Positions 44,407 to 53,041 of a stretch of 56,560 nucleotides of DNA are shown here, one piece after another. Made by a program: the position numbers and the translations under genes. Below the pieces are notes generated by a model. It was given only the letters and a program-made list of their open reading frames with translations. It had not been told where the DNA came from and ran no database searches. Each line of letters begins with the position of its first letter. Position 1 is the stretch's first letter. Source of the stretch: Deltaproteobacteria bacterium (GTDB lineage Bacteria > Myxococcota_A > Polyangia > Haliangiales > Haliangiaceae); NCBI GenBank assembly GCA_013813765.1, contig JACCRC010000519.1, forward strand, positions 1 to 56,560. Direction: 5' to 3'.

Positions 44407-46626
44407 TCAGGCTGACTTCTTCACACTGAGGCGCGCGAGCACGTCCGGATACACCGTTCTCAGCTTGATCAGCAGCTCCTCGCTGTTGCTGGGGACGCGA
44501 GGCTCCGGCTTCGGCTCTTCGCTCGGCACGGACTCGCCGGTCTCGATCATCGGCCACAGCTGCGCACGCACGTCGGCGGGCAGGATGCTCTCGAGATACT
44601 CGAGCGCGGTTCCGCGCAGCGAGGGCTCATCGGTCTGCACCGCGTGGAGCGCGATCCGGAGCGGCTCGGCCGGGAGCACGAGGCCGAGCACGCGGAACAC
44701 GTGCTCGAGGTTACTCGGCGATCGCACGTCGTCGTCGGTGGCCTTGACCAGCGACGGATGCGACGCCTCGACGAGATCGTGCACGACATCCCGCGAGCGC
44801 CACTCCTGCGGATCGGTGCCCAGCTCGCGCCGCACCGCCTCGAACACCTCGTCCTTCGAGACGTGCCGGAGGTGACCGTCCGCCGCGAGCTTCGCGAGCA
44901 TCGCGCCGGCACGATACCGAACGTCGAAGCTCGGATCCGCGAGGCTGCGCCACAATGCCCACACCGCGAGGTCGGGATGGCCGTGGAGGATCACGCCGGG
45001 GAGCCGCCGCCGCACGGCAGGTTTGCTGTCCGGGTCGAGCAGTGCGTCTGCGATCACGCCGGTCGCATCCTTCGCGATCGAGATCAGCGACGTCATCGCC
45101 TGACCCGCGACGTCGTCGCGGCCGACCAGCTCGATCAGGTGCGTCGCAGCCTCCTTCGGCATCGGCTTCGCGAGCGCGCGCCGGATATGATTCACGTCAG
45201 GAGAGCGCAGGTCCTTGATCACCTCGACCACCGCGTCGATACCGCCGACCATGTGCGGCTGTGTCGCCTTCCGCTTCCCCGTCTTCCTGCGCGATCGGAC
45301 ACGCAGCGGGACGAAGTTCGGGCTCGTCGGCATGCCGTTCAGGCTGACCCACGGCTCGGCGGGATCCGTGTGGATGTCGTCCTTCACCTCGTCGGCGCGC
45401 TCGAGCAAGCTCTGCTCGAGCGCCTTCGTGTACGCGCGGGGGAGCCTCGCGGCGAACATCAGCGCCAGCACGCCGGCGACCAGGGCAGCCATCAGGAGCG
45501 TCGTGCGCACGTCGATGACCGACACGAACACGATGAGACTGACGACCTGTGCACCGAGGATATCGCCGACCTTGTCCGCGCCCACGTCGAGCACGACCTT
45601 GGTCGGGCGCTTCTTCTCCTCGGAGAGCGGCGCGTACAACAGCTCGTACGAGGAGCGATAGAGCGAGTTACGGATGACGAGCTCGCCCGACCGCGCGACC
45701 GCGGCCGACATGGCACCCGGCACGAGCAACGTGAACACGCCGAGACCCGACATCACGAGCGGAAGCGTCGCCACGGAGCGCGGAACACCGAGCCGTGCGA
45801 TCAATGGTCCAGTTAGCGCGAGCTGGAACACCGCCGTGATCACGTTCGTGATCGTGTAGAACAGTGCGAGCGAGCGGAGCAGGCTGTCCTCCGCCGCACC
45901 GGCGACGATGTCGGCCTTGAAGACGTAGTCCATGATCCCGGCGGCGACCGCCGTGAGCACGACGATGAGGCCGATGTTGCGCAGGAGCGGCTGCTTGGCG
46001 GCGTCCTTCAGCGTCGTGAGCGGGCCCTCGCCGGGCACCTCCGCGGGCTTGTCGTGCTGGATGCCTGCACCGAACGTGTAGAGCGCGATCGCGCAGACTG
46101 CCTGCATCACCGCGAGGACGAGGAGCACCATGTCGGCCGGCAGATAGACGGCCGTACGCTCGGCGATCACACCGCCCATGATGCCGCCGAGCGTGGCGCC
46201 CATACCGATGCGGCCGATGTGCCGCTTCGCGGTCTGGACGTCGAACCGCTCGTTGACGATCGACCAGAACCCGCTCACGAGCACCGCCGCGGCCGTGCTG
46301 AGGTGGATGAACACCATCACGGCGGCGGGCCGGGGGAAGCTCTCGAGCAGTAACCACTCCACGACGAGCATTGCCGCGGAGAACAGATTGGCGAGCGGCA
46401 CCAGCCGGGCCGGGCCGAAGCGGTGCAGCAGGCGCCCCGCGACGAGGATCACCGGCAGCGACGTCACCGCAGCGATCGCGATGAACAGCGGCAGCCACTT
46501 GATGCTGAAGTTCGACAGCAGGATCGCGTCGCGCGCCGCCTTCGAAGCGACGAACGCCGCGATCACCATCACCGCGCTTACGGTCGCGATCCTCGCAGGA
46601 CGTCGCTCCGGGTCAGAGGCAGACAT
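44407..46626 (-). CDS. TLC/NTT-like transporter with C-terminal HEAT-like extension
   Basis: A 739-residue protein. The first 410 residues form about 12 membrane segments with ADP/ATP-translocase-family marks, for example KAARDAILLSNF, GFWSIVNERFDVQTAKR, IGRIGMGATLGG and RNSLYRSSYELLYAPL. The remaining 300 residues are soluble helical repeats of HEAT type (VAGQAMTSLISIAKDATG, DLAVWALWRSLADPSFDV). The family is best known for nucleotide exchange in intracellular bacteria and plastids. Its role in myxobacteria is not established. It follows the related gene upstream by two bases. Confidence 0.75.
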   Translation of the reverse strand: MSASDPERRPARIATVSAVMVIAAFVASKAARDAILLSNFSIKWLPLFIAIAAVTSLPVILVAGRLLHRFGPARLVPLANLFSAAMLVVEWLLLESFPRPAAVMVFIHLSTAAAVLVSGFWSIVNERFDVQTAKRHIGRIGMGATLGGIMGGVIAERTAVYLPADMVLLVLAVMQAVCAIALYTFGAGIQHDKPAEVPGEGPLTTLKDAAKQPLLRNIGLIVVLTAVAAGIMDYVFKADIVAGAAEDSLLRSLALFYTITNVITAVFQLALTGPLIARLGVPRSVATLPLVMSGLGVFTLLVPGAMSAAVARSGELVIRNSLYRSSYELLYAPLSEEKKRPTKVVLDVGADKVGDILGAQVVSLIVFVSVIDVRTTLLMAALVAGVLALMFAARLPRAYTKALEQSLLERADEVKDDIHTDPAEPWVSLNGMPTSPNFVPLRVRSRRKTGKRKATQPHMVGGIDAVVEVIKDLRSPDVNHIRRALAKPMPKEAATHLIELVGRDDVAGQAMTSLISIAKDATGVIADALLDPDSKPAVRRRLPGVILHGHPDLAVWALWRSLADPSFDVRYRAGAMLAKLAADGHLRHVSKDEVFEAVRRELGTDPQEWRSRDVVHDLVEASHPSLVKATDDDVRSPSNLEHVFRVLGLVLPAEPLRIALHAVQTDEPSLRGTALEYLESILPADVRAQLWPMIETGESVPSEEPKPEPRVPSNSEELLIKLRTVYPDVLARLSVKKSA

Positions 46627-46628
46627 GT

Positions 46629-48011
46629 TCAGTGCGAGGCCGTCCCCGCCTCCCCTTCCGTGGTCTTCCCGTTGGCATCGGCGTTCGCTTCCTGCTTCGC
46701 GACGAGCTCGTCGTGGAGCTTGCCGGTGTAGTGCGCGAGCACCAGCCAGATCGCAGCGAGGCCGACGTTCATGACAGCGAAGGCGCGGATCCCGAGCCCG
46801 AGGACCTCGACGAACAGGGCCACGATACCGAGGCCGGCGATCACGTCACCCAGGCGGAACACGAACGTGTCGATCGCCGCCTTCGCCTTGAACTTCACCT
46901 CGCGGCGGGTCGGCAGGAAGAGCGCCTGCTTCACCGTGTTGTTGAGGGAGTAATCCACGCTGTTCTCCGCGGTCTTCGCGATGCGGACGTACGAGAGATT
47001 GATGAACAGGATCATACCGAACCAACCACCGAGCACGACGAGAGGCATGATGAACAGCGCGCCGCGCACGCCGAGCTTCATGATGATACGCGTGACCAGG
47101 AGAGCCTGGAGCAGCGCCGTCACGATGTTCACGACCGTGTAGTAGCTGGAGTAAAACGCGTTGATGTACGCTCCCGGGTCCGCCGTGGCCTTCGCGGCAT
47201 CCACGACGATCTTGCCGACCACGTACTCGCCCGTCGTGTTGATGATCGTCGAGATCAGCACCATCGCCGCGATCAGGCGCAGGTAGCGGTCCGCGAGGAG
47301 CAGCGCGAAGCCGCCCCGCTTGCTCATCGGCTCTTCGGCCTTGGCAGCCTTCTGGCTCTTCACCCTCTCCCTGCGAGCGCGCTCGCGGATGTCGACGACG
47401 CGATAGAGGAGGATCGAGAGTCCGAGACCCGCCATGGCGACCAGCATCATCCCGGTGACGCCGAGGGAGGAGTGCAGGAAGCGGGGAACGAACGCACCGA
47501 CGATCGCGCCGAGGGTCGCACCGATGCCGATCACGGCGAACAGACGCTTGCCCTCTTCCTCGGTGAACAGGTCGTTCGTGAACGACCAGAAGTTCGAGAT
47601 CACGAGGACGCTGAAGATGCCGACCCACAGGTAGAACGCGAGCCCGATCGGAGCCCGCGCCTGGGCGAGCACGTAGAACCCGACGAGGCAGCCCATGAAG
47701 ATGAGCTGCATCGTGGTCAGGAGACGGAGGCGGCTCACGCGACTCGCGAGCCAGCCGAACGCCGGCACGATTCCGAGCAGGAGGATCGTCTGCCCCGCGG
47801 AGGCGTATGCCTTCAGCTCGGCGCCGCCGCCCAGGAGGATCAGCGGCTCGCGCAGAACCTTGAGGAGGTAGTAACAGGTCAGCAGGACGAAGACGTTCAG
47901 CGCCAGGAGCACCACCGTGAGCGCCTCGTGGCGCTTCACCGGAAACAGGCGGTGGAAGAACGAGGTCTCGGAGTCCCGCCCCTGTGGCTCGCTGATCTTG
48001 CTGAGGTCCAT
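46629..48011 (-). CDS. TLC/NTT-like (ATP/ADP translocase family) membrane protein
   Basis: The ATG at 48011 (MDLSKISEPQ) gives 460 residues with about 12 membrane segments. LLKVLREPLILLGGGAELK near the start matches the translocase family. FWSFTNDLFTEEEGKRLF and ENSVDYSLNNTVKQALFLPTRREVKFKAK do as well, with the Lys-rich stretch KAAIDTFVFRLGD. A charged tail of about 25 residues ends the protein. It lacks the HEAT extension of the downstream copy. Substrate unknown. A TACAGT -10-like sequence lies about 12 bases before the start, but no good -35 is seen. Confidence 0.8.
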   Translation of the reverse strand: MDLSKISEPQGRDSETSFFHRLFPVKRHEALTVVLLALNVFVLLTCYYLLKVLREPLILLGGGAELKAYASAGQTILLLGIVPAFGWLASRVSRLRLLTTMQLIFMGCLVGFYVLAQARAPIGLAFYLWVGIFSVLVISNFWSFTNDLFTEEEGKRLFAVIGIGATLGAIVGAFVPRFLHSSLGVTGMMLVAMAGLGLSILLYRVVDIRERARRERVKSQKAAKAEEPMSKRGGFALLLADRYLRLIAAMVLISTIINTTGEYVVGKIVVDAAKATADPGAYINAFYSSYYTVVNIVTALLQALLVTRIIMKLGVRGALFIMPLVVLGGWFGMILFINLSYVRIAKTAENSVDYSLNNTVKQALFLPTRREVKFKAKAAIDTFVFRLGDVIAGLGIVALFVEVLGLGIRAFAVMNVGLAAIWLVLAHYTGKLHDELVAKQEANADANGKTTEGEAGTASH

Positions 48012-48147
48012 TGCGACCGAGCACTGTAGCAAGGGTCTCGCCAGGAATCCCTGAGAGGATCCGCCCTCACCCTCGGAACCCCGTGACGATTCGAGAGCTC
48101 GCCGAGCGGTACCGCCCGGTGTGCGGTTCTGCCGATCGGGTGTGCGC

Positions 48148-49824
48148 CTACTCGCGGCGGAGGCCGACGACGGCGAGCTTGCCGCCCGCAATCCGGGCGA
48201 CGTGCACGCGCACCGGCGGCCGCGCCGAGTCGCCGCGCTGCGCGGCGATGCGGACGATCGTGTAGCCGTCGCGGTCAGCTCCGACCGGCAAGCTCGTGAT
48301 GCACGCTTGCCCCCCGCTGGTCTCGACCAGCGGTTGCGATTGGATCTGCTTGCCCGCGTAGTCGTAGGCCGCGACGCGATACCGCGGAGTGCCGCTCTCG
48401 AAGCCGTAGAGGTACTCGAGGTCGTCGAAGCACAGCCGCATTCCGGATTGATCGCCGGTCACGGTGAACCGGTCGAGCGGCGACACCTTCTGGAACCAGT
48501 AGCGCCCGACGATTCGCTGCCGCTTGATGAGCGTGTCGAGCATGTACGTGCGCGCACCGGGATCGGTGAACTGCGCCTCCTCGATGATCGCCGCGAGGTG
48601 CTCGCGCGTGAACCGCATCGCGATCTTGGCGCCCCAGAACCCGTCGAACTTGTCGACGTCCTCGTACGGGAAGTAGATGCTGTTCGGCTTCCAGCGCCGC
48701 GGGTCGAAGTTATCGGCCTCGAAGATCGCGACCCCGCGATACGGAGGCTGCTCGATCCTGTCCCACGGCCGCTTCCAGGTCCCGAGCGTCAGGAACGTCG
48801 CGAGCGACGCGGCGAAGTCGATCCGGTAGGTGAAACCGACCGTCTTCCAGTTGTTCGAGTTGTTCATCACGCCGACCGACTTGCCGAAGTCGATCAGGTA
48901 GTGGACGACGTGTCCGCGGTTCTTGTCCTTCTCGCCGTTCGGGAGCTTCACCGGGATGTACGTGTCGAGGGTGTTGTCCTCCTGGAGATCGTTGTGATGG
49001 ATCCACGAGAAGATCGGAACCTGGCCGCGGATGCTCCGGCGGCGCTCGTGAACGATCAGATCGTTCGGATCATCCTTGCGGGTGCCCTCGCGCGCGTATG
49101 GGCCGATCGGCCTGCCTGGAACGAACCGGCTCAGCAGCACACGGTAACGACCGTCCTCGGTCTTGAAGACCATGGAGAGCGCGCGGTCGACGCGGTCCGC
49201 GGTCAGCGCGGTCTTCTTGCCGAACGAGTCCTTGAGCTTCGCCTCCGGATCCACGGTGATGTCCGAGCGCTTCAGGTAGCCGATGTGATCCTCGGGCACG
49301 TTGTATCCGGACGCCCAGACGATCCGGTGGCCGATCACGTGCGCCGCGGTCTCCATCTCGGGAACGTCGGGCAGATCGAACTTGAGCAGGAACTTCGCAC
49401 CGGTAGCGTCCTCGGCGACGAAGCCAATGGCCGTGCCGCCGACCTTGGCGCCGGTGATCTTCACGGGGAGGTGGTTGAACGGCGAGTCCTTCTCGTTCGG
49501 TCCCTTGCGGAGCTCGTCGGTCGTCAGGTCGCGCACGCCGATCCGGTTCGTGAACCATGTCGAATCGGGCACCTCGTCGAGCGAGTTGACATCGAGCGCG
49601 CGCCCGGACGGTGCGAAGTCCATCGCCCGCGTCAGCCGGCGCACGAAGAATCCGTCGACGTGGTAGAGCGTGCGCAGGTACTCGCGCTCCTCCGGCCTCT
49701 TCTCGAGCGTCGTCGCGTCGTTGACCTTCCAGACGGGCTCCTGGGCTTTGTAGCGAAGCGTCCCCGCCGCCGGGCGCGCACACGCCGAGGCGCAGATCGC
49801 TGCAATGAGGATCAGGCGCGTCAT
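48148..49824 (-). CDS. Secreted lipoprotein with kinase-like motifs, copy 2
   Basis: The ATG at 49824, one base after the barrel gene stop, gives the export signal MTRLILIAAICASAC and 558 residues. It is a clear paralogue of the gene at 38087. Shared blocks include EVPDSTWFTNRIG, ITGAKVGGTAIGF, KFLLKFD (K148), ETAAH (E158), ASGYNVPED, HNDLQEDN (H277, D279, N284) and LIDFGKSVG (D312-F313-G314). It differs by an insertion of about 12 residues between the HxD and DFG motifs. Conservation of precisely the kinase-type residues in a diverged copy supports their functional importance. Activity is unproven. Confidence 0.72.
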   Translation of the reverse strand: MTRLILIAAICASACARPAAGTLRYKAQEPVWKVNDATTLEKRPEEREYLRTLYHVDGFFVRRLTRAMDFAPSGRALDVNSLDEVPDSTWFTNRIGVRDLTTDELRKGPNEKDSPFNHLPVKITGAKVGGTAIGFVAEDATGAKFLLKFDLPDVPEMETAAHVIGHRIVWASGYNVPEDHIGYLKRSDITVDPEAKLKDSFGKKTALTADRVDRALSMVFKTEDGRYRVLLSRFVPGRPIGPYAREGTRKDDPNDLIVHERRRSIRGQVPIFSWIHHNDLQEDNTLDTYIPVKLPNGEKDKNRGHVVHYLIDFGKSVGVMNNSNNWKTVGFTYRIDFAASLATFLTLGTWKRPWDRIEQPPYRGVAIFEADNFDPRRWKPNSIYFPYEDVDKFDGFWGAKIAMRFTREHLAAIIEEAQFTDPGARTYMLDTLIKRQRIVGRYWFQKVSPLDRFTVTGDQSGMRLCFDDLEYLYGFESGTPRYRVAAYDYAGKQIQSQPLVETSGGQACITSLPVGADRDGYTIVRIAAQRGDSARPPVRVHVARIAGGKLAVVGLRRE

Positions 49825-49825
49825 C

Positions 49826-51331
49826 TCAGTACCTCCCTGCGCGCTCGCGCCGCCCGAATGCCGGCGAGAGCGCGAGCTCGAAGAACACGTCGCCGCTGCG
49901 GGATGCCGCGAGCTGGGCGCGGAACAGGAACGAGCGGTGGGTGCGCATCTCGATGCCGCCACCGAACCCCATGTGGTAGCTCCGCAGCTCCGCCACGTCG
50001 TCGAAATCGTTGAACGCCCGGCCGAGATCGACGAACGCGTAGCCGCCGAAGTAGTTGCCGAGGTCCCAGGCGTACTCCGCAGTCAAGAGCGACACCCCCT
50101 TGTCGCGGAACCGATCACGTGGATAGCCGCGCAGGAAGTCGGCACCGCCGAGCCGCGGCAGATCGATGAACGAGATCTTTCCATCGGTGCGGCCGTCGGT
50201 TCCCGCGACGCCATCGAGCGATGCGCGCAGCGTCAGCACACGGCTCCCCTGGTAGAGATCGATCAGGCGCTGGACCTCGCCGCCATACCGCATGAAGTCG
50301 GTGGTGTCGTCGCCGACGCCCGTCGCGCGTCCCGCGAAGACCGACGCGTACCAGCCCGTCGCGTCCATCACCTGCGAGATGTAGCGGCTCGTCGGCCGGC
50401 GCGAGTCGTAGATCAGCTCGGCCTCGACGTAGACGTTGTTGACGCCGTTGGCAAAGCCGATCAACCGGCTCGTGTCGTAGCGCTCGGCGATGGACGGGCC
50501 GACCACGGCGTCGCCGAACTCCCGCTTCGCCCAGGCGCCGGTCACGCGCAGCTTGAGGTCACCGACGAGGAGCGTGTCGACGCTCCCGACCGCGCGCGTG
50601 ATGTCCTCGCGGAACCGCGAACCGATCGCGTCATCGGAGGTCTGCGGATCGATCGGCATCTCCGGGAGCGTGGTCTCGTCCTCGTTGCCGATGCCGAAGA
50701 ACCGCTCGCCCGGCCGGCGCTGGTAGCGGAGCCCGAGCGTCGCGGAGACTCGCTTCCCGAAGCGCTCGCCGCTCGAAATCCGCATTGCATAGCCCTGGCG
50801 GAACTCCCCGCCCCAGTCGGCCGAGAGCCGCAGCCTCTCCTTCCGCCCGAACGTGTTGCGGTGCACGAACCGCGCTCCCACCGAGAACCCGTAGTCCGTC
50901 GAGTAGTTGGCGACCGGATAGATTCCGTACACCTGGTCGACGCTGAACAGCGCGCCCCGGAGCTGCGCCTGCGTCTTCTCGTAGGTCCATGCGGTGAGCC
51001 GCAGCGGCTGAGCAACGAGCCAGAACGTCCACCGTGGAATGAAGAAGATCGCGCGCGGGATCCAGCGCAACCGCTCGCCCGTCGTCGGCGGTTCGGGGAT
51101 CTCGACACCACTGGCCTCGTTCGCCCGCGGGAGCGTCGCCGTCGGTTCGAGCGCCGGGATGTGCACGACCGCGTCGCCTCCTGTCGGTGCTCCCGCGTCA
51201 ACAGGATCGGCCGCGGCATCGACACCGGCGTCGGCCGGCTGCGCGCTCGCGCGAGTGGACACCAGTGCGACCACCAGCGCGGCCGCCGCAAAGGTGCGGC
51301 GGGCAAGTGGTGGAGCGAGCGCTGATGTCAT
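49826..51331 (-). CDS. Omp85/D15-like outer-membrane barrel without POTRA domains, copy 2
   Basis: The start at 51331 gives a signal peptide ending at RASA and 501 residues. A linker rich in Ala, Asp and Pro (about 100 residues) precedes the barrel; there is no POTRA domain. It is paralogous to the gene at 39712: GTDGRTDGKISFIDLPRLGG and FLRGYPRDRFRDK are nearly identical. The C-terminus ...GRRERAGRY ends in Tyr, acceptable for an outer-membrane barrel. It is followed at once by kinase-like lipoprotein copy 2, the same order as in the first module. Confidence 0.8.
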   Translation of the reverse strand: MTSALAPPLARRTFAAAALVVALVSTRASAQPADAGVDAAADPVDAGAPTGGDAVVHIPALEPTATLPRANEASGVEIPEPPTTGERLRWIPRAIFFIPRWTFWLVAQPLRLTAWTYEKTQAQLRGALFSVDQVYGIYPVANYSTDYGFSVGARFVHRNTFGRKERLRLSADWGGEFRQGYAMRISSGERFGKRVSATLGLRYQRRPGERFFGIGNEDETTLPEMPIDPQTSDDAIGSRFREDITRAVGSVDTLLVGDLKLRVTGAWAKREFGDAVVGPSIAERYDTSRLIGFANGVNNVYVEAELIYDSRRPTSRYISQVMDATGWYASVFAGRATGVGDDTTDFMRYGGEVQRLIDLYQGSRVLTLRASLDGVAGTDGRTDGKISFIDLPRLGGADFLRGYPRDRFRDKGVSLLTAEYAWDLGNYFGGYAFVDLGRAFNDFDDVAELRSYHMGFGGGIEMRTHRSFLFRAQLAASRSGDVFFELALSPAFGRRERAGRY

Positions 51332-51454
51332 TGGGAGAACTCTGAGGCTCAATGGGTGGTGCGCTCCTTTGCAACTGGCGTTCTCACCCGTGCCTCGCAC
51401 ATCGCGGGGCGGTGATCACTGCGCTGCGTTCGCGCGTAGTACGTTCAGTCCCGG

Positions 51455-52693
51455 GTGTCTGCGGTCGTTGCCCATCCTCTCATCGTTCCGGTGCCGCGGC
51501 TCGTTCCGCCATCGGAACGTTTCATCCGGTGGGCGCTGCTGACACGGTTGCGCGGGAGCTGGGCGGGTGGGCGCCTGGACCTCGCCCTGCCCTCCGGCGA
51601 GCTCATCCGCGTCGGCGGCCCGGGTGCGGCCGAGGCCACGGCGCGAGTTCACGACGATCGACTCTTCCTGCGCCTGCTCCTGCGCGGCGAGATGGGCGGC
51701 GGCGAGTCGTACGTCGCGGGCGAGTGGTCGAGCGAGGACCTCGTGTCGGTCCTCCGCGTGTTCCTGCGCGGCACCGCAGCGCGCGGCACCGAATCCGTGC
51801 TGACTCGCCTCGCCCAGCTCCCCGACCTCGTTCGCCACCGGTGGTCGGAGAATACCGAGGTGGGCAGTCAGCGCAACATTCACGCGCACTACGATCTCGG
51901 CAACGCGTTCTACAACCTGATCCTCGACGCCGACACGCTCGCGTACTCGTGCGCGTACTGGCCCGACCCGCAGATGTCGCTCGCCGATGCGCAGCGCGCG
52001 AAGCTCGATCGTCTGTGCGATGCGCTCGCCCTGTCACCGCGCGACCATCTGCTCGAGATCGGATGCGGCTGGGGCGGCATGGCGATCCACGCGGCGCGCA
52101 CGCGCGGCTGCAAGGTCACCGCGATCACGGTCTCGCGCGAGCAGCACCGGCTCGCGAGCGAGCGCGTCGCCGCAGCAGGCCTGACGGATCGCGTCTCGAT
52201 CCAGTTCCGCGACTACCGCGATCTCCCGGCGGATCAAGCGTTCGACAAGATCGTGTCGATCGAGATGCTCGAGGCGGTTGGCTACGACTACCTGCCGCGC
52301 TTCTTCACGGCCTGCGCGGGTGCACTCGCACCCGGCGGTCGCGTGAGCATCCAGTCGATCACGATGCCCGACGATCGGTTCGACGCGTATCGCCACCGCG
52401 TCGACTGGATGCAGACGTACATCTTCCCCGGCTCCTGTATCCCCTCGCTCGAGGTCATCCGTCGCGCGAGCTCTGCGGCCGGGCTCGCGCTCGCGTCGAG
52501 CGAGGACATCGGTGCCTCGTACGTGCCGACCCTGCGCGCCTGGCGTGCGAAGTTGCTGACCGCGTTGCCGCGCGTGCGCGCGCTCGGCTTCGACACGCCG
52601 TTCATCCGCACCTGGCTCATGTACCTCGCGTTCAGCGAGGCCGCGTTTGCCGAGCGCACGCTGTCGAATCACCAGCTGCTGTTCACGCGCTGA
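51455..52693 (+). CDS. Cyclopropane-fatty-acid synthase-like SAM methyltransferase
   Basis: A 412-residue protein starting at GTG. After an N-terminal cap with GESYVAGEWSSEDL, the substrate region IHAHYDLGNAFYNLIL leads to a Rossmann methyltransferase with SAM loop LLEIGCGWGGMAIHAA. EMLEAVGYDYLPRFF, YIFPGSCIPSLEV and SNHQLLFTR at the end are characteristic of CFA synthases. It transfers a methyl(ene) group to unsaturated phospholipid acyl chains. It probably works with the FAD oxidoreductase and DUF1365 proteins encoded 7 kb upstream on the same strand, from which it is separated by four minus-strand genes. Confidence 0.92.
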   Translation: MSAVVAHPLIVPVPRLVPPSERFIRWALLTRLRGSWAGGRLDLALPSGELIRVGGPGAAEATARVHDDRLFLRLLLRGEMGGGESYVAGEWSSEDLVSVLRVFLRGTAARGTESVLTRLAQLPDLVRHRWSENTEVGSQRNIHAHYDLGNAFYNLILDADTLAYSCAYWPDPQMSLADAQRAKLDRLCDALALSPRDHLLEIGCGWGGMAIHAARTRGCKVTAITVSREQHRLASERVAAAGLTDRVSIQFRDYRDLPADQAFDKIVSIEMLEAVGYDYLPRFFTACAGALAPGGRVSIQSITMPDDRFDAYRHRVDWMQTYIFPGSCIPSLEVIRRASSAAGLALASSEDIGASYVPTLRAWRAKLLTALPRVRALGFDTPFIRTWLMYLAFSEAAFAERTLSNHQLLFTR

Positions 52694-52701
52694 CCCGCCC
52701 G

Positions 52702-52737
52702 AAAAAATAGAACGGGCCCTGTCAGCCGGGGCCCGTT
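52702..52737 (-). terminator. Intrinsic terminator on the minus strand
   Basis: A nine-base-pair stem (AACGGGCCC at 52711-52719 with GGGCCCGTT at 52729-52737) is followed on the minus strand by CTATTTTTT. This is a textbook intrinsic terminator for leftward transcription. On the plus strand only TTTGCTC follows, so termination of the CFA gene would be weaker. No minus-strand protein gene ends here, which suggests it ends the structured RNA. Confidence 0.75.
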
Positions 52738-52740
52738 TGC

Positions 52741-53035
52741 TCAATCACTTTCCCGAACCCTGTTTGCAGGGTACGAGGATCATCCGGCGGTGTTTCCACC
52801 TACGGACCGTGCGGGGAGGCTAAGAAGGCCCCTCCATAGAGCTGGTACTGTGTCTTGGCATGTTCTTCAGTCCTCCCGTGGCGTTAAGCCACAACCCAAC
52901 ACCTACGGCCCGCAGGCAGAATTGCCGCGGCTCCCGGGGTTGAGCCTTCGTAATGGGCACAGCGGCCCGTTTCGAAGCCCACAGTTCGTGATGTCCGGAT
53001 GGTCATCCCGTTGTGTTCTCGGCGACGCGAGTCGC
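52741..53035 (-). ncRNA. Unassigned structured RNA
   Basis: The 419 bases between the CFA-synthase gene and queF hold no credible coding frame but are rich in perfect hairpins. These include 52757-52772, 52789-52800 (loop GAAA on the minus strand), 52815-52835, 52878-52892, 52915-52926, 52952-52971 and 53022-53035. A ten-pair closing stem joins 52778-52787 to 52995-53004 and encloses most of them. The minus strand is favoured by the GNRA loop, the terminator at 52702 and a TACAAT -10 at 53047-53042. The predicted transcript is about 330 bases. It lacks tmRNA, RNase P and SRP RNA signatures; I cannot assign a family. Confidence 0.6.
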
Positions 53036-53041
53036 AAGACC

